64,000 nucleotides of DNA from contig NZ_OY787466.1 in assembly GCF_963678845.1 (NCBI RefSeq), positions 558,001 through 622,000 on the forward strand. Reading direction: 5' to 3'. Under the pieces are notes generated by a model. It saw only the letters and a program-made list of their open reading frames with translations. It had not been told where the DNA came from and did not search any database. Both the position numbers and the translations under genes were made by a program. Below, piece after piece: positions 9,575 to 17,321 of the stretch (position 1 is the stretch's first letter; each line of letters starts with the position of its first letter). The stretch comes from an uncultured Bacteroides sp. Its GTDB lineage: Bacteria; Bacteroidota; Bacteroidia; Bacteroidales; Bacteroidaceae.

Positions 9575-11038
9575 ATGATGAAAAGAAGCAAAGTCATTGC
9601 AATGACATGTTTGTTCCTTTTAGGAATCTGTGGAAACATTCAGGCACAGAAGACTTATATTCCCTGGAACAACGGGAAATTGATGGTTGATGAAAGTGGA
9701 CGTTATCTGAAACAGGCTAACGGTGCTCCGTTCTTCTGGTTAGGTGACACAGGTTGGCTTATGCCTGCACGTCTTGACCGCGATGAAGTGGAATATTATC
9801 TTGAACAATGTAGCAAGAAGGGCTTTAATATGGTTCAGATAATGTTGATGCATACTATGCCTGAAATGAATACTTATGGTCAGTGGGCTTTGCCTGATGG
9901 CTTTAATTTTAAGAACATTGATAAAAAAGGTGTTTACGGATATTGGGACCATATAGATTACATAGTACGTACTGCCGAGAAGAAAGGTATTTATATAGGT
10001 CTGGTTTGTCTTTGGGGAACTCCTGTTAGTAAAGGCCTTGTCAGCGAAAAAGATGCTCAGACTTATGGTAAGTTCCTGGCCGATCGCTATAAAAAGAATC
10101 CTAATATTGTATGGTTTATCGGAGGAGATATCCGTGGTGATGTGAAACCTACTGTTTGGAATACACTTGCCAAAACTATAAAGGCTAATGATGAGAATCA
10201 CCTGATGACTTTCCACCCAAGAGGAAGAACTACTTCTGCAATTTGGTTTAATAATGAATCTTGGCTAGACTTTAACATGTTTCAATCCGGTCACCGTCGT
10301 TACGGTCAGCGTCTTGGAGACGGAGACTATACCATTCAGGAAAACACAGAAGAAGACAACTGGCGTTATGTGGAAAAAAGCTTTGCTATGAAGCCATTGA
10401 AACCTACAATTGATGGTGAACCTGTTTATGAAGAAATACCTCAGGGATTGCATGATACAACTCAACCTCTCTGGACTGCTAATGATATACGTCGTTATGC
10501 TTACTGGTCTGTTTTTGCCGGTTCATTCGGACATACTTACGGACACAACTCAATTATGCAGATGTTGAAGAATGGAGTAGGAGGAGCTTATGGTGCAACA
10601 AAACCTTGGTATGATGCTTTGAAAGATCCGGGAATGAATCAGATGAACTACTTAAAGAACCTGATGCTTACATTCCCATACTTTGAGAGAGTGCCAGACC
10701 AGACTATTGTAGCCGGAACAAATGGAGAGCGCTATGAAAGAATTATAGCTACTCGTGGAAACGATTATATGTTGGTTTATAACTATACAAATCGTCCTGC
10801 TCAGATTGATTTGACAAAAATCTCCGGTGCAAAGAAAAAGGCATGGTGGTATAGCCCTGTAAACGGACAGCTGGAATATGTTGGTGAATTTGATAATAAA
10901 GTTACCGAATTTATTAATGACAGTGGTTACCGTGCTGGTAATGATATGGTTCTGATCGTGACCGATGCTTCTAAAGAGTACGTGAAACAAGACTGGAAAT
11001 CACTTCCTGATGCACAGGAAAAATGGAATAAAAAATAA
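9575..11038 (+). CDS. GH140 apiosidase-like enzyme (DUF4038)
   Basis: 487 residues with a signal peptide ending at IQAQ, a DUF4038-type (beta/alpha)8 barrel (WLGDTGWLMP, FIGGDIRGD, TIDGEPVYEE) and a C-terminal beta domain. D185 (GGDIRG) and E282 (DGEP) are 97 residues apart, the same spacing I recall for the catalytic pair of the characterised GH140 apiosidase BT1012 (D187/E284). GH140 cleaves the bond between apiose and backbone galacturonic acid, detaching the large RG-II side chains, so this is a key endo-type step. The gene sits 6 bp after GH95 and 14 bp before the GH78-GH33 fusion. The start could be either of two adjacent ATGs (9575 or 9578). Confidence 0.92.
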   Translation: MMKRSKVIAMTCLFLLGICGNIQAQKTYIPWNNGKLMVDESGRYLKQANGAPFFWLGDTGWLMPARLDRDEVEYYLEQCSKKGFNMVQIMLMHTMPEMNTYGQWALPDGFNFKNIDKKGVYGYWDHIDYIVRTAEKKGIYIGLVCLWGTPVSKGLVSEKDAQTYGKFLADRYKKNPNIVWFIGGDIRGDVKPTVWNTLAKTIKANDENHLMTFHPRGRTTSAIWFNNESWLDFNMFQSGHRRYGQRLGDGDYTIQENTEEDNWRYVEKSFAMKPLKPTIDGEPVYEEIPQGLHDTTQPLWTANDIRRYAYWSVFAGSFGHTYGHNSIMQMLKNGVGGAYGATKPWYDALKDPGMNQMNYLKNLMLTFPYFERVPDQTIVAGTNGERYERIIATRGNDYMLVYNYTNRPAQIDLTKISGAKKKAWWYSPVNGQLEYVGEFDNKVTEFINDSGYRAGNDMVLIVTDASKEYVKQDWKSLPDAQEKWNKK

Positions 11039-11052
11039 ACAATCAGATAACA

Positions 11053-14000
11053 ATGCCGAAGAAAAAGATCTTATTATTGCTCGTTTGTCTGCTTTCTCTG
11101 AAAGTAGCGGCTTATGCCGGAGTAAGCATTAGCAATCTGCGTTGTGAAATGCTGAACAATCCTGTTGGGATTGATACAGAATCTCCCCGTGTAAGTTGGC
11201 GCATTTCTTCTTCCGATAGAGGGGTGACTCAGCTTTCTTACCAGATATTAGTTGCTTCTTCAATGCAAAAACTAAATGCCGGTGAAGGGGATGTATGGAA
11301 CTCCGACATTGTTAAGTCTTCTCAGTCTCAATGGATAATTTATGCTGGGCAACCGTTGAAAAGTAACGGCCGTTATTTCTGGAAAGTCCAGGTAACAACA
11401 AATACCGGAGACACTTCATGGAGTGAACCTGCTCAATGGAGCATGGGACTTCTTTCAGAAAATGACTGGAAGGCTCAGTGGATTGGTTTGGATAAACTGA
11501 TGCCTTGGGATTCAGATACTCAGTTCTCACGCATGTCTGCCCGTTATCTTCGTAAGGAGTTTACTCCGAAGAAAAAAATAGCGCATGCCACTGTTCATAT
11601 TTCCGGCTTAGGATTATATGAATTGTATATCAATGGTCAGAAAGTTGGTGATCGTGTTCTTGCACCTGCACCAACCGATTACAGAAAAACGACTCTTTAT
11701 AATAGTTACGACGTTACAGCTTTATTGAAAGATAAGGCTAATGCAATGGGAGTAACTCTTGGTAACGGACGTTTCTATACTATGCGTCAGAATTTCAAGA
11801 ACTATAAAATCCCTACATTTGGTTTTCCAAAAGTGCGCCTTGTCCTTGTACTTGAATATAATGACGGAACAAAAGATGTTGTAGGAAGTGATACTTCATG
11901 GAAAATTAATGCCGATGGTCCAATTCGCAGTAATAATGAATATGACGGCGAGGTATACGATGCCCGCAAAGAGTTTGGAAACTGGACAGAACCGGGATTC
12001 AATGATTTTTCTTGGGAATCGGCACAGCGAGTTACCCTTCCTTCAGGAACACTTCGTGCTGAAATGACAGCAGGAATGAAGGTTGTAGATAAAATCCACC
12101 CTGTTTCTATCACAGAACTTCCGGGCAAGAAATATATTCTCGACATGGGACAGAATATGGCCGGTTGGTTAAGAATAAAAGTGAAAGGTGATGCCGGTGA
12201 TACTGTCCGTCTTCGTTTTGCTGAAGTTCTTCAGAAGAACGGCGAACTTTACATGGAACCTCTCAGAGATGCCAAGGTTACTAATCTTTATATCCTGAAA
12301 GGTCAGGGAATGGAAGAGTGGGCACCTAAGTTTGTATATAATGGCTTCCGTTATGTTGAGATTACCGGATGCAAAAACAAACCTTCATTAGACCAGTTTG
12401 TGGGTGAGGTTGTCAGTGATGAGATGGAAACACTAGGTGCTTTCAGCTGCACTGATCCTATCATTAATCAGATATACAAAAATGCTTTCTGGGGGATCCG
12501 TAGCAATTATAAAGGAATGCCTGTTGATTGTCCGCAGAGAAACGAACGCCAGCCTTGGTTGGGCGATCGTGCTGTAGGCTGTCTTGGTGAAAGCTTTGTA
12601 ATGGAAAACGGACAACTTTACAGTAAGTGGATGAATGATATCAACGATTCACAACGTGAAGATGGTTGTATTCCCGATGTAGCTCCTTCTTATCTTAACT
12701 ATTATACAGATAATATTACGTGGCCTTCCGTATTCCTTTTATCATCTGATATGGTTTATTCACAGTTTGGAAACATTCAGCCTATCGTGAAGAACTATGA
12801 TGCCATGAAGAAATGGATGGATCACATGAAGAAGGAATACCTGAGAGAGGGTATTATGACTCGTGATGAATATGGCGACTGGTGTGTGCCACCTGAATCT
12901 CCTGAACTGATTCATTCAAAAGACCCGAAGCGTCAGACAGACGGCTTGTTGGTTTCTACTGCATATTATTATAAAATGCTTGCTTTGATGAGCAAATTTG
13001 CAACATTACAGAATAAAGCTGAAGATGCCAAAGAGTTTGATGCGATAGCCACTAATGTAAAAAATGCCTTCAACAAGAAATATTTTAATACTGATAGCTT
13101 GTTCTACGGGAATAACTCGGCAACATCCAACTTACTTCCGCTGGCATTTGGCATGGTTCCTAATAATCTGGTAGCAAAAGTAAGCAAGCAGATTGTTGAT
13201 AAGGTGATTAATGACAGCAAAGGACATATCTGCACAGGTCTTGTAGGTTCGCAATGGATTATGCGTGAATTGTGTAAGATGGGACGTGCTGATGTGGCAT
13301 ATATGCTGGCTTCTAACGATACATACCCAAGCTGGGGATATATGGTTAAAAAGGGAGCGACTACAATCTGGGAGTTATGGAACGGTGATACTGCCGGACC
13401 GAAGATGAACTCAAAGAATCACGTAATGCTTCTTGGAGATTTGATTCCATTCTTTTACGAAAATATGGCCGGAATCAAAACCGATGAAAAGGAAGCAGGC
13501 TTTAAGAAGATTATCATGAAACCGAATTTCGAGATTCAGGATCTGAGTGATGTCGACGCTTCTTATATGACTCCTTACGGAAAAGTGGTGAGCAAGTGGA
13601 AAAAGAATCTGAAGCATCTGGATTGGAATATCACTATTCCTGCCAATGCAACTGCAATAGTTTATTTGCCTTCGGATAAGGCAATGATAAAAGAAGGGGG
13701 TATTCCTGTTGCGAAAGCCAAAGGTGTGAAATATCTGGGAAAAGAAGGTTATCTTACCCGCTGGGAAGTCGGCTCGGGAGACTATTCATTCAGCGTTGAT
13801 ATGAACGTAGGTCAAGGAGCTTGGCGAAAAGGAATTGTAGAAGATGAGTTCCTTTACGAGAACGCTTCTTTCCCGCAAGCACATGCTGCTACAATAGCCG
13901 ACACTCCAACCGGACTTGTTGCTTCATTCTTTGGAGGAACAAAGGAAGGAAATCCTGATGTTTGCATCTGGGTTTGCAGAAAAACGGCTGAAGGATGGAC

Positions 14001-14838
14001 TGCTCCTCAAAAGGTGGCCGATGGTATAATGAGTGATACTTTGCGCAAGGCATGCTATAATCCGGTACTTTTTCAGGTACCCGGCGGTGAACTATTGTTG
14101 TTCTTTAAGATTGGAAAGAATGTGGGTGACTGGACAGGCTACTTGATCCGTTCTTTCGACGGAGGAAAAACATGGACGCAACGTGAAGAGTTGCCAAAGA
14201 ATATCCTTGGACCGATTAAAAATAAACCGGTTCTTATCGGCAATAAACTAGTTTGTCCCACAAGTACTGAAGGAGAAGGATGGAAAGTTCACTTTGAGTT
14301 TACTGAAGATAAAGGAAAGACATGGCGCGAGACACAACCTATTAATGATGGAAAGACAGTCAATGCCATTCAGCCTAGTATCTTATTCCATAAAGACAGA
14401 TCGTTACAGATCCTTTGCCGTACCCGCAATAGTGCAATAGCCGAAGCGTGGTCGAAAGACGGTGGCGAGACCTGGAGTGAGATGAAGCTTATAGATCTGC
14501 CTAACAACAACTCGGGTACGGACGCGGTAACATTGAAAGATGGTCGCCAAGCATTGATCTATAATCACGTTAAAACTCCCGAAGGAGCTAAGAAAGGTGC
14601 ACGCACGCCACTTAACATTGCCGTATCAAAAGATGGAAAGAAGTGGTTTGCTTCACTTATTCTTGAAGATTCACCTATTGGTCAATACTCTTACCCTTCG
14701 ATAATACAGGGCAATGATGGTTATATTCATGCTATTTATACCTGGAGGCGCCAGCGTATTAAATACATGAAGATTGATCCTAAGCAGTTAAAAGAAGTGC
14801 CTATTGTCAATGGACAATGGCCGGCATTAGATAAATAA
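11053..14838 (+). CDS. GH78-GH33-like bifunctional enzyme (rhamnosidase plus sialidase-fold domain)
   Basis: 1261 residues with a signal peptide. Residues ~25-920 are a complete GH78 module (SPRVSWRIS, GLGLYELYING, DCPQRNERQPWLGDR, ATTIWELWNGDT). Residues ~928-1261 are a BNR/sialidase-type beta-propeller with Asp-box motifs at about 1036 (DGGKTW), 1086 (DKGKTW), 1136 (DGGETW) and a weaker one near 1194 (KDGKKW). The domains are continuous in frame with no stop. RG-II has a rhamnosyl-Kdo disaccharide side chain, and the B. theta counterpart (BT1013, from memory) is a GH78/GH33 fusion assigned to it: GH78 would remove rhamnose and the propeller would then release Kdo. Substrate is inferred. Last gene of the operon, followed by a terminator. 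Confidence 0.9.
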   Translation: MPKKKILLLLVCLLSLKVAAYAGVSISNLRCEMLNNPVGIDTESPRVSWRISSSDRGVTQLSYQILVASSMQKLNAGEGDVWNSDIVKSSQSQWIIYAGQPLKSNGRYFWKVQVTTNTGDTSWSEPAQWSMGLLSENDWKAQWIGLDKLMPWDSDTQFSRMSARYLRKEFTPKKKIAHATVHISGLGLYELYINGQKVGDRVLAPAPTDYRKTTLYNSYDVTALLKDKANAMGVTLGNGRFYTMRQNFKNYKIPTFGFPKVRLVLVLEYNDGTKDVVGSDTSWKINADGPIRSNNEYDGEVYDARKEFGNWTEPGFNDFSWESAQRVTLPSGTLRAEMTAGMKVVDKIHPVSITELPGKKYILDMGQNMAGWLRIKVKGDAGDTVRLRFAEVLQKNGELYMEPLRDAKVTNLYILKGQGMEEWAPKFVYNGFRYVEITGCKNKPSLDQFVGEVVSDEMETLGAFSCTDPIINQIYKNAFWGIRSNYKGMPVDCPQRNERQPWLGDRAVGCLGESFVMENGQLYSKWMNDINDSQREDGCIPDVAPSYLNYYTDNITWPSVFLLSSDMVYSQFGNIQPIVKNYDAMKKWMDHMKKEYLREGIMTRDEYGDWCVPPESPELIHSKDPKRQTDGLLVSTAYYYKMLALMSKFATLQNKAEDAKEFDAIATNVKNAFNKKYFNTDSLFYGNNSATSNLLPLAFGMVPNNLVAKVSKQIVDKVINDSKGHICTGLVGSQWIMRELCKMGRADVAYMLASNDTYPSWGYMVKKGATTIWELWNGDTAGPKMNSKNHVMLLGDLIPFFYENMAGIKTDEKEAGFKKIIMKPNFEIQDLSDVDASYMTPYGKVVSKWKKNLKHLDWNITIPANATAIVYLPSDKAMIKEGGIPVAKAKGVKYLGKEGYLTRWEVGSGDYSFSVDMNVGQGAWRKGIVEDEFLYENASFPQAHAATIADTPTGLVASFFGGTKEGNPDVCIWVCRKTAEGWTAPQKVADGIMSDTLRKACYNPVLFQVPGGELLLFFKIGKNVGDWTGYLIRSFDGGKTWTQREELPKNILGPIKNKPVLIGNKLVCPTSTEGEGWKVHFEFTEDKGKTWRETQPINDGKTVNAIQPSILFHKDRSLQILCRTRNSAIAEAWSKDGGETWSEMKLIDLPNNNSGTDAVTLKDGRQALIYNHVKTPEGAKKGARTPLNIAVSKDGKKWFASLILEDSPIGQYSYPSIIQGNDGYIHAIYTWRRQRIKYMKIDPKQLKEVPIVNGQWPALDK

Positions 14839-14863
14839 TTGATTTTTGTTAAGTTTGGGTTAG

Positions 14864-14903
14864 TCCTCAGAAGGTATTTTACTTTCTGAGGATTTTCTTT
14901 TTT
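14864..14903 (+). terminator. Rho-independent terminator of the GH142-to-GH78/GH33 operon
   Basis: A perfect 9-bp stem (14864-14872 with 14884-14892, TCCTCAGAA/TTCTGAGGA) around an 11-nt loop, followed by a T-rich run. It lies 25 bp after the stop codon of the fusion gene. Confidence 0.88.
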
Positions 14904-14992
14904 CTCAGTTCAGGGTATATCTATTCCGCCTTCTGATTAGCAGAAACTCAAAGACGTATTAGGTAATGTTACTAAGGGTTTTATCTGCAGCT

Positions 14993-15064
14993 TGTACAAC
15001 TCAGGGTGCTAGCCTGTACAAGCTAGGTATCTGGGTTGTACAGGCTGGTAGGCTAGCTTGTACA
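14993..15064. repeat. TGTACA tetrad, array A
   Basis: Four TGTACA hexamers start at 14993, 15015, 15037 and 15059, exactly 22 bp apart, so they lie on one helix face. Flanks are GC-rich variants of AGCTTGTACAACCC. Sites 2 and 3 form an 11-bp perfect inverted repeat (15011-15021 with 15036-15046). The array lies ~100 bp upstream of the PL22 -7 box. It is one of four such arrays in the window. Function unknown: an operator for a multimeric regulator or a structured element are the two obvious ideas. Confidence 0.9.
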
Positions 15065-15167
15065 ACCCAACATTAATCTCTTTCAGGAGATAGAATAAAC
15101 TCATTAGTTTTTCAGACTAATACTCTCTTTCATAAATAATAGATACAACAGATTAACATAACATTCT

Positions 15168-15175
15168 TATCTTTG
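15168..15175 (+). promoter_or_regulatory. Candidate -7 box (TATCTTTG) of the PL22 gene
   Basis: TATCTTTG fits the Bacteroides -7 consensus TAnnTTTG and lies 47 bp before the PL22 start. No good -33 element is seen, which could mean activator dependence. Confidence 0.55.
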
Positions 15176-15222
15176 GCCCTAAAATCAGCCTGAATAAGAA
15201 ATTTAATATCATATAGAAGCAA

Positions 15223-16473
15223 ATGAAGAAAAGTATTATCTGGATTGCATTATTTGCCGTAGCGCAGTTCATGCAAGCACAAACACCGGTAATGGAAACC
15301 GGCGGAAAACACATGCCAAACGAATGGATTGACAAGGACACCGGGCATAAAGTGATTAAACTAACCCGTAGAGATGGCATTAATATGAGTTTCTATTTCC
15401 ATAATAACCCTTTTATAGGCAATAAAATGGTGTTTTGTGGTGGCTCCAGAAAAGGAGAGGCGCCTAACATCAAAGGGCAGGAAATTTATAATACCGATGC
15501 AAAAGATTTGCAGATGTATTGGGTTGACCTGAATACCCTAAAGATTGAGCAGCTCACTCACGAATCATCTCCTGTGAAGACAGAAATAGTTTGTGCACGC
15601 ACCAAGGAAGTCTTTTATCAGATAAAGGATAGCGTGTTTTCCTTAAACACAGAAACTAGAAAGAAGAGGCTTATATTTGTATTCCCCCAAGGTGAAAGAT
15701 CGGATATTACTACGGTAAATGCTGATGGCTCTTTGCTGGCAGGAGTATTTTCTAACCCAAAAGAAGCCGAGATTGTAAAGGCACACCCTCAGAAAAGCGA
15801 GTTTTTCAATATGATTTACGAGGCTAAGCTCCCAAGAACATTGTTTGTTATCGACACTAAAAAAGGTGTTCTGAAGCGTATTTATTCGGAGAATGAATGG
15901 CTCAATCACATGCAATTCTCACCCGCCGACCCACATTTGCTGATGTTCTGTCACGAAGGACCGTGGCATAAAGTGGATAGAATCTGGACCATTGATGTTG
16001 TTAAAGGTGGAAAACCTCAATTGATTCACAAGCGCACCATGAATATGGAGATTGCCGGTCATGAATGGTTTGGCTCGAAAGGAGATGCCATCTATTTTGA
16101 TCTTCAGAAACCAAGAGGGGAGAAGTTCTATGTAGGTAAAACGGACTTGAAAACAGGCAAGGAAATAAGCTATGAATTACAACGCAATGAGTGGTCCGTG
16201 CATTACACAACCTCATGGGGTGAAACACTTATGGCAGGAGATGGCGGAAGTGCAACGTCTGTAGCCAAGACTTCTGAGGGCCATTGGTTATATCTGTTCC
16301 AACCGAAAGGAAACAAACTGGTTTCAACCAAACTTGTGAACATGAAGAGTCACAATTATCACCTTGAGCCCAATGTACATTTCTCGCCGGATAATAAATG
16401 GATCATCTTCCGTGCCAACTTTGAAGGACAGGAAAATGTATATGCAGTTCAGATAGCGAAAGATCGTAAGTAA
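15223..16473 (+). CDS. PL22 oligogalacturonate lyase
   Basis: 416 residues with a signal peptide (KKSIIWIALFAVAQFMQAQ) and a seven-bladed-propeller body typical of oligogalacturonide lyases. Conserved His-containing motifs of PL22 are clear: LNHMQFSP (H229), CHEGPWHK (H244), GHEWFG (H280), VHYTT (H327) and HNYHLEPNVHFSP (H377/H380/H386), which include the manganese ligands and catalytic base of the family. PL22 cleaves short oligogalacturonides by beta-elimination to 4,5-unsaturated monomers. A signal peptide puts it in the periplasm, unlike the cytoplasmic enterobacterial enzymes. It is a monocistronic unit between two terminators and complements the hydrolytic pectin operon upstream. Confidence 0.93.
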   Translation: MKKSIIWIALFAVAQFMQAQTPVMETGGKHMPNEWIDKDTGHKVIKLTRRDGINMSFYFHNNPFIGNKMVFCGGSRKGEAPNIKGQEIYNTDAKDLQMYWVDLNTLKIEQLTHESSPVKTEIVCARTKEVFYQIKDSVFSLNTETRKKRLIFVFPQGERSDITTVNADGSLLAGVFSNPKEAEIVKAHPQKSEFFNMIYEAKLPRTLFVIDTKKGVLKRIYSENEWLNHMQFSPADPHLLMFCHEGPWHKVDRIWTIDVVKGGKPQLIHKRTMNMEIAGHEWFGSKGDAIYFDLQKPRGEKFYVGKTDLKTGKEISYELQRNEWSVHYTTSWGETLMAGDGGSATSVAKTSEGHWLYLFQPKGNKLVSTKLVNMKSHNYHLEPNVHFSPDNKWIIFRANFEGQENVYAVQIAKDRK

Positions 16474-16491
16474 TTGTTTAGTAAAACATAA

Positions 16492-16550
16492 ATAGAGCAG
16501 AGGTTGTTCAGATTGTCTGAATGTCCCTGCTCTATAATTTGTTTTTTCGG
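16492..16550 (+). terminator. Terminator after the PL22 gene
   Basis: Outer stem ATAGAGCAG (16492-16500) pairs with CTGCTCTAT (16527-16535). An inner hairpin (TTCAGA/TCTGAA, 16507-16521) sits between them, and a T-rich tail follows at ~16538-16546. Confidence 0.85.
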
Positions 16551-16562
16551 ATTAATCCTCTT

Positions 16563-16706
16563 TTAGTCTTCTTTTTTACCCGCAACCAGAATCTTTTTGT
16601 TGGAGTCGAGTGCAGGCCATCCCTCTTCATCAATAGACATAAGCTTTTCCCTCAATAAATCTTCAATCAAATTTGGAAGAGAGCATTGCACACAATTGAC
16701 TTTGTA
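16563..16706 (-). pseudogene. C-terminal fragment of an unidentified gene
   Basis: On the minus strand a 47-codon frame ends at 16563 (TAA) and opens just after an in-frame TAG, with no good start. It reads like real protein: NCVQCSLPNLIEDLLREKL, then MSIDEEGWPALDSNKKI and a lysine/glutamate-rich tail. I do not recognise the family. Most likely a leftover of a truncated gene. An internal ATG would give only 25 residues. Confidence 0.35.
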
Positions 16707-16747
16707 CTTCTAACTATTATCATATCCTTATCAGATATAAAACTACA

Positions 16748-16765
16748 TCCGATTAGCTAATCGGA
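16748..16765. promoter_or_regulatory. 18-bp perfect palindrome, possible operator
   Basis: TCCGATTAGCTAATCGGA is self-complementary over all 18 bases, in non-coding DNA ~570 bp upstream of the sensor kinase and with no T-tract, so it is not a terminator. A dimeric regulator site is one reading. Confidence 0.4.
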
Positions 16766-17222
16766 AGAAGAAAGCTATGTGAGTATGATTCGGAATGATA
16801 CAAGAGAATTGTCGTCTAGTTCAGGTTAATAAAGGAATAATGCTGTAAGTAACTATTTTTGTGGTTTCTATTTTTAAATATTAATTTATTGTGTTGAAAA
16901 GTAGCTTACTTACAGATCTGATAGTATCATCTTACTACTATTGGGAAAGTATATGGTTTAATAACTTATTGTTGAGAAAAAGTAAAAGATATAGTTCTTT
17001 TTTTTTATAATAAAGTATAGTAATGCTTGTTTAAAAATAAATGGTTGTATACTATATTTTAGCTTATTTTTTTTAATAAATTCTAAATAATTATTAAAAA
17101 AGGTCTGCCTCTCAAAAAATATGAAGTCTTTAATATGTTGAAATAGAGTGATTTAATAGGCGTTTTTGATAACTGAATCTTCTTGAATAATAGAAAAATT
17201 TTAAAATATAAACTTAGTTCAC

Positions 17223-17230
17223 TACTTTTG
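17223..17230 (+). promoter_or_regulatory. Candidate -7 box (TACTTTTG) of the sensor kinase gene
   Basis: TACTTTTG matches TAnnTTTG and lies 91 bp upstream of the kinase start codon. A second match, TATTTTTG at 16854-16861, lies inside the loop of the 16843/16915 inverted repeat. No strong -33 partner is visible for either. Confidence 0.45.
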
Positions 17231-17321
17231 GGCAAAGAAGCAGTGATATGTGATTATAGTATGATACTTCGCATCTTAATGATTGAATGATTTAGAAATA
17301 AAACTGTAAAAAACAATTAGT

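Larger units (their letters stand above)
14839..15222. other. Intergenic region with terminator, TGTACA array A and PL22 promoter
   Basis: This 384-bp gap holds, in order, the terminator of the first pectin operon, a stretch of four evenly spaced TGTACA palindromes (14993-15064) and a Bacteroides-type -7 box at 15168. I see no coding potential on either strand with a credible start and composition. Confidence 0.8.
16474..17321. other. Long AT-rich intergenic region upstream of the sensor kinase
   Basis: These 848 bases hold the PL22 terminator, a minus-strand gene fragment (16563-16706), an 18-bp perfect palindrome (16748-16765), a 10-bp inverted repeat (16843-16852/16906-16915) and two candidate -7 boxes. 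The remaining sequence from ~16920 to 17200 is very AT-rich with no recognisable gene. Confidence 0.7.

Noticed and set aside
9740..10216. 158-codon minus-strand frame within GH140
   Set aside because: Shadow of the GH140 gene; no start signal, no family.
14993..15064. TGTACA arrays as CRISPR arrays
   Set aside because: The conserved unit is only 6-10 bp and the spacing 22 bp, too short for repeats and spacers, and no cas genes are present.
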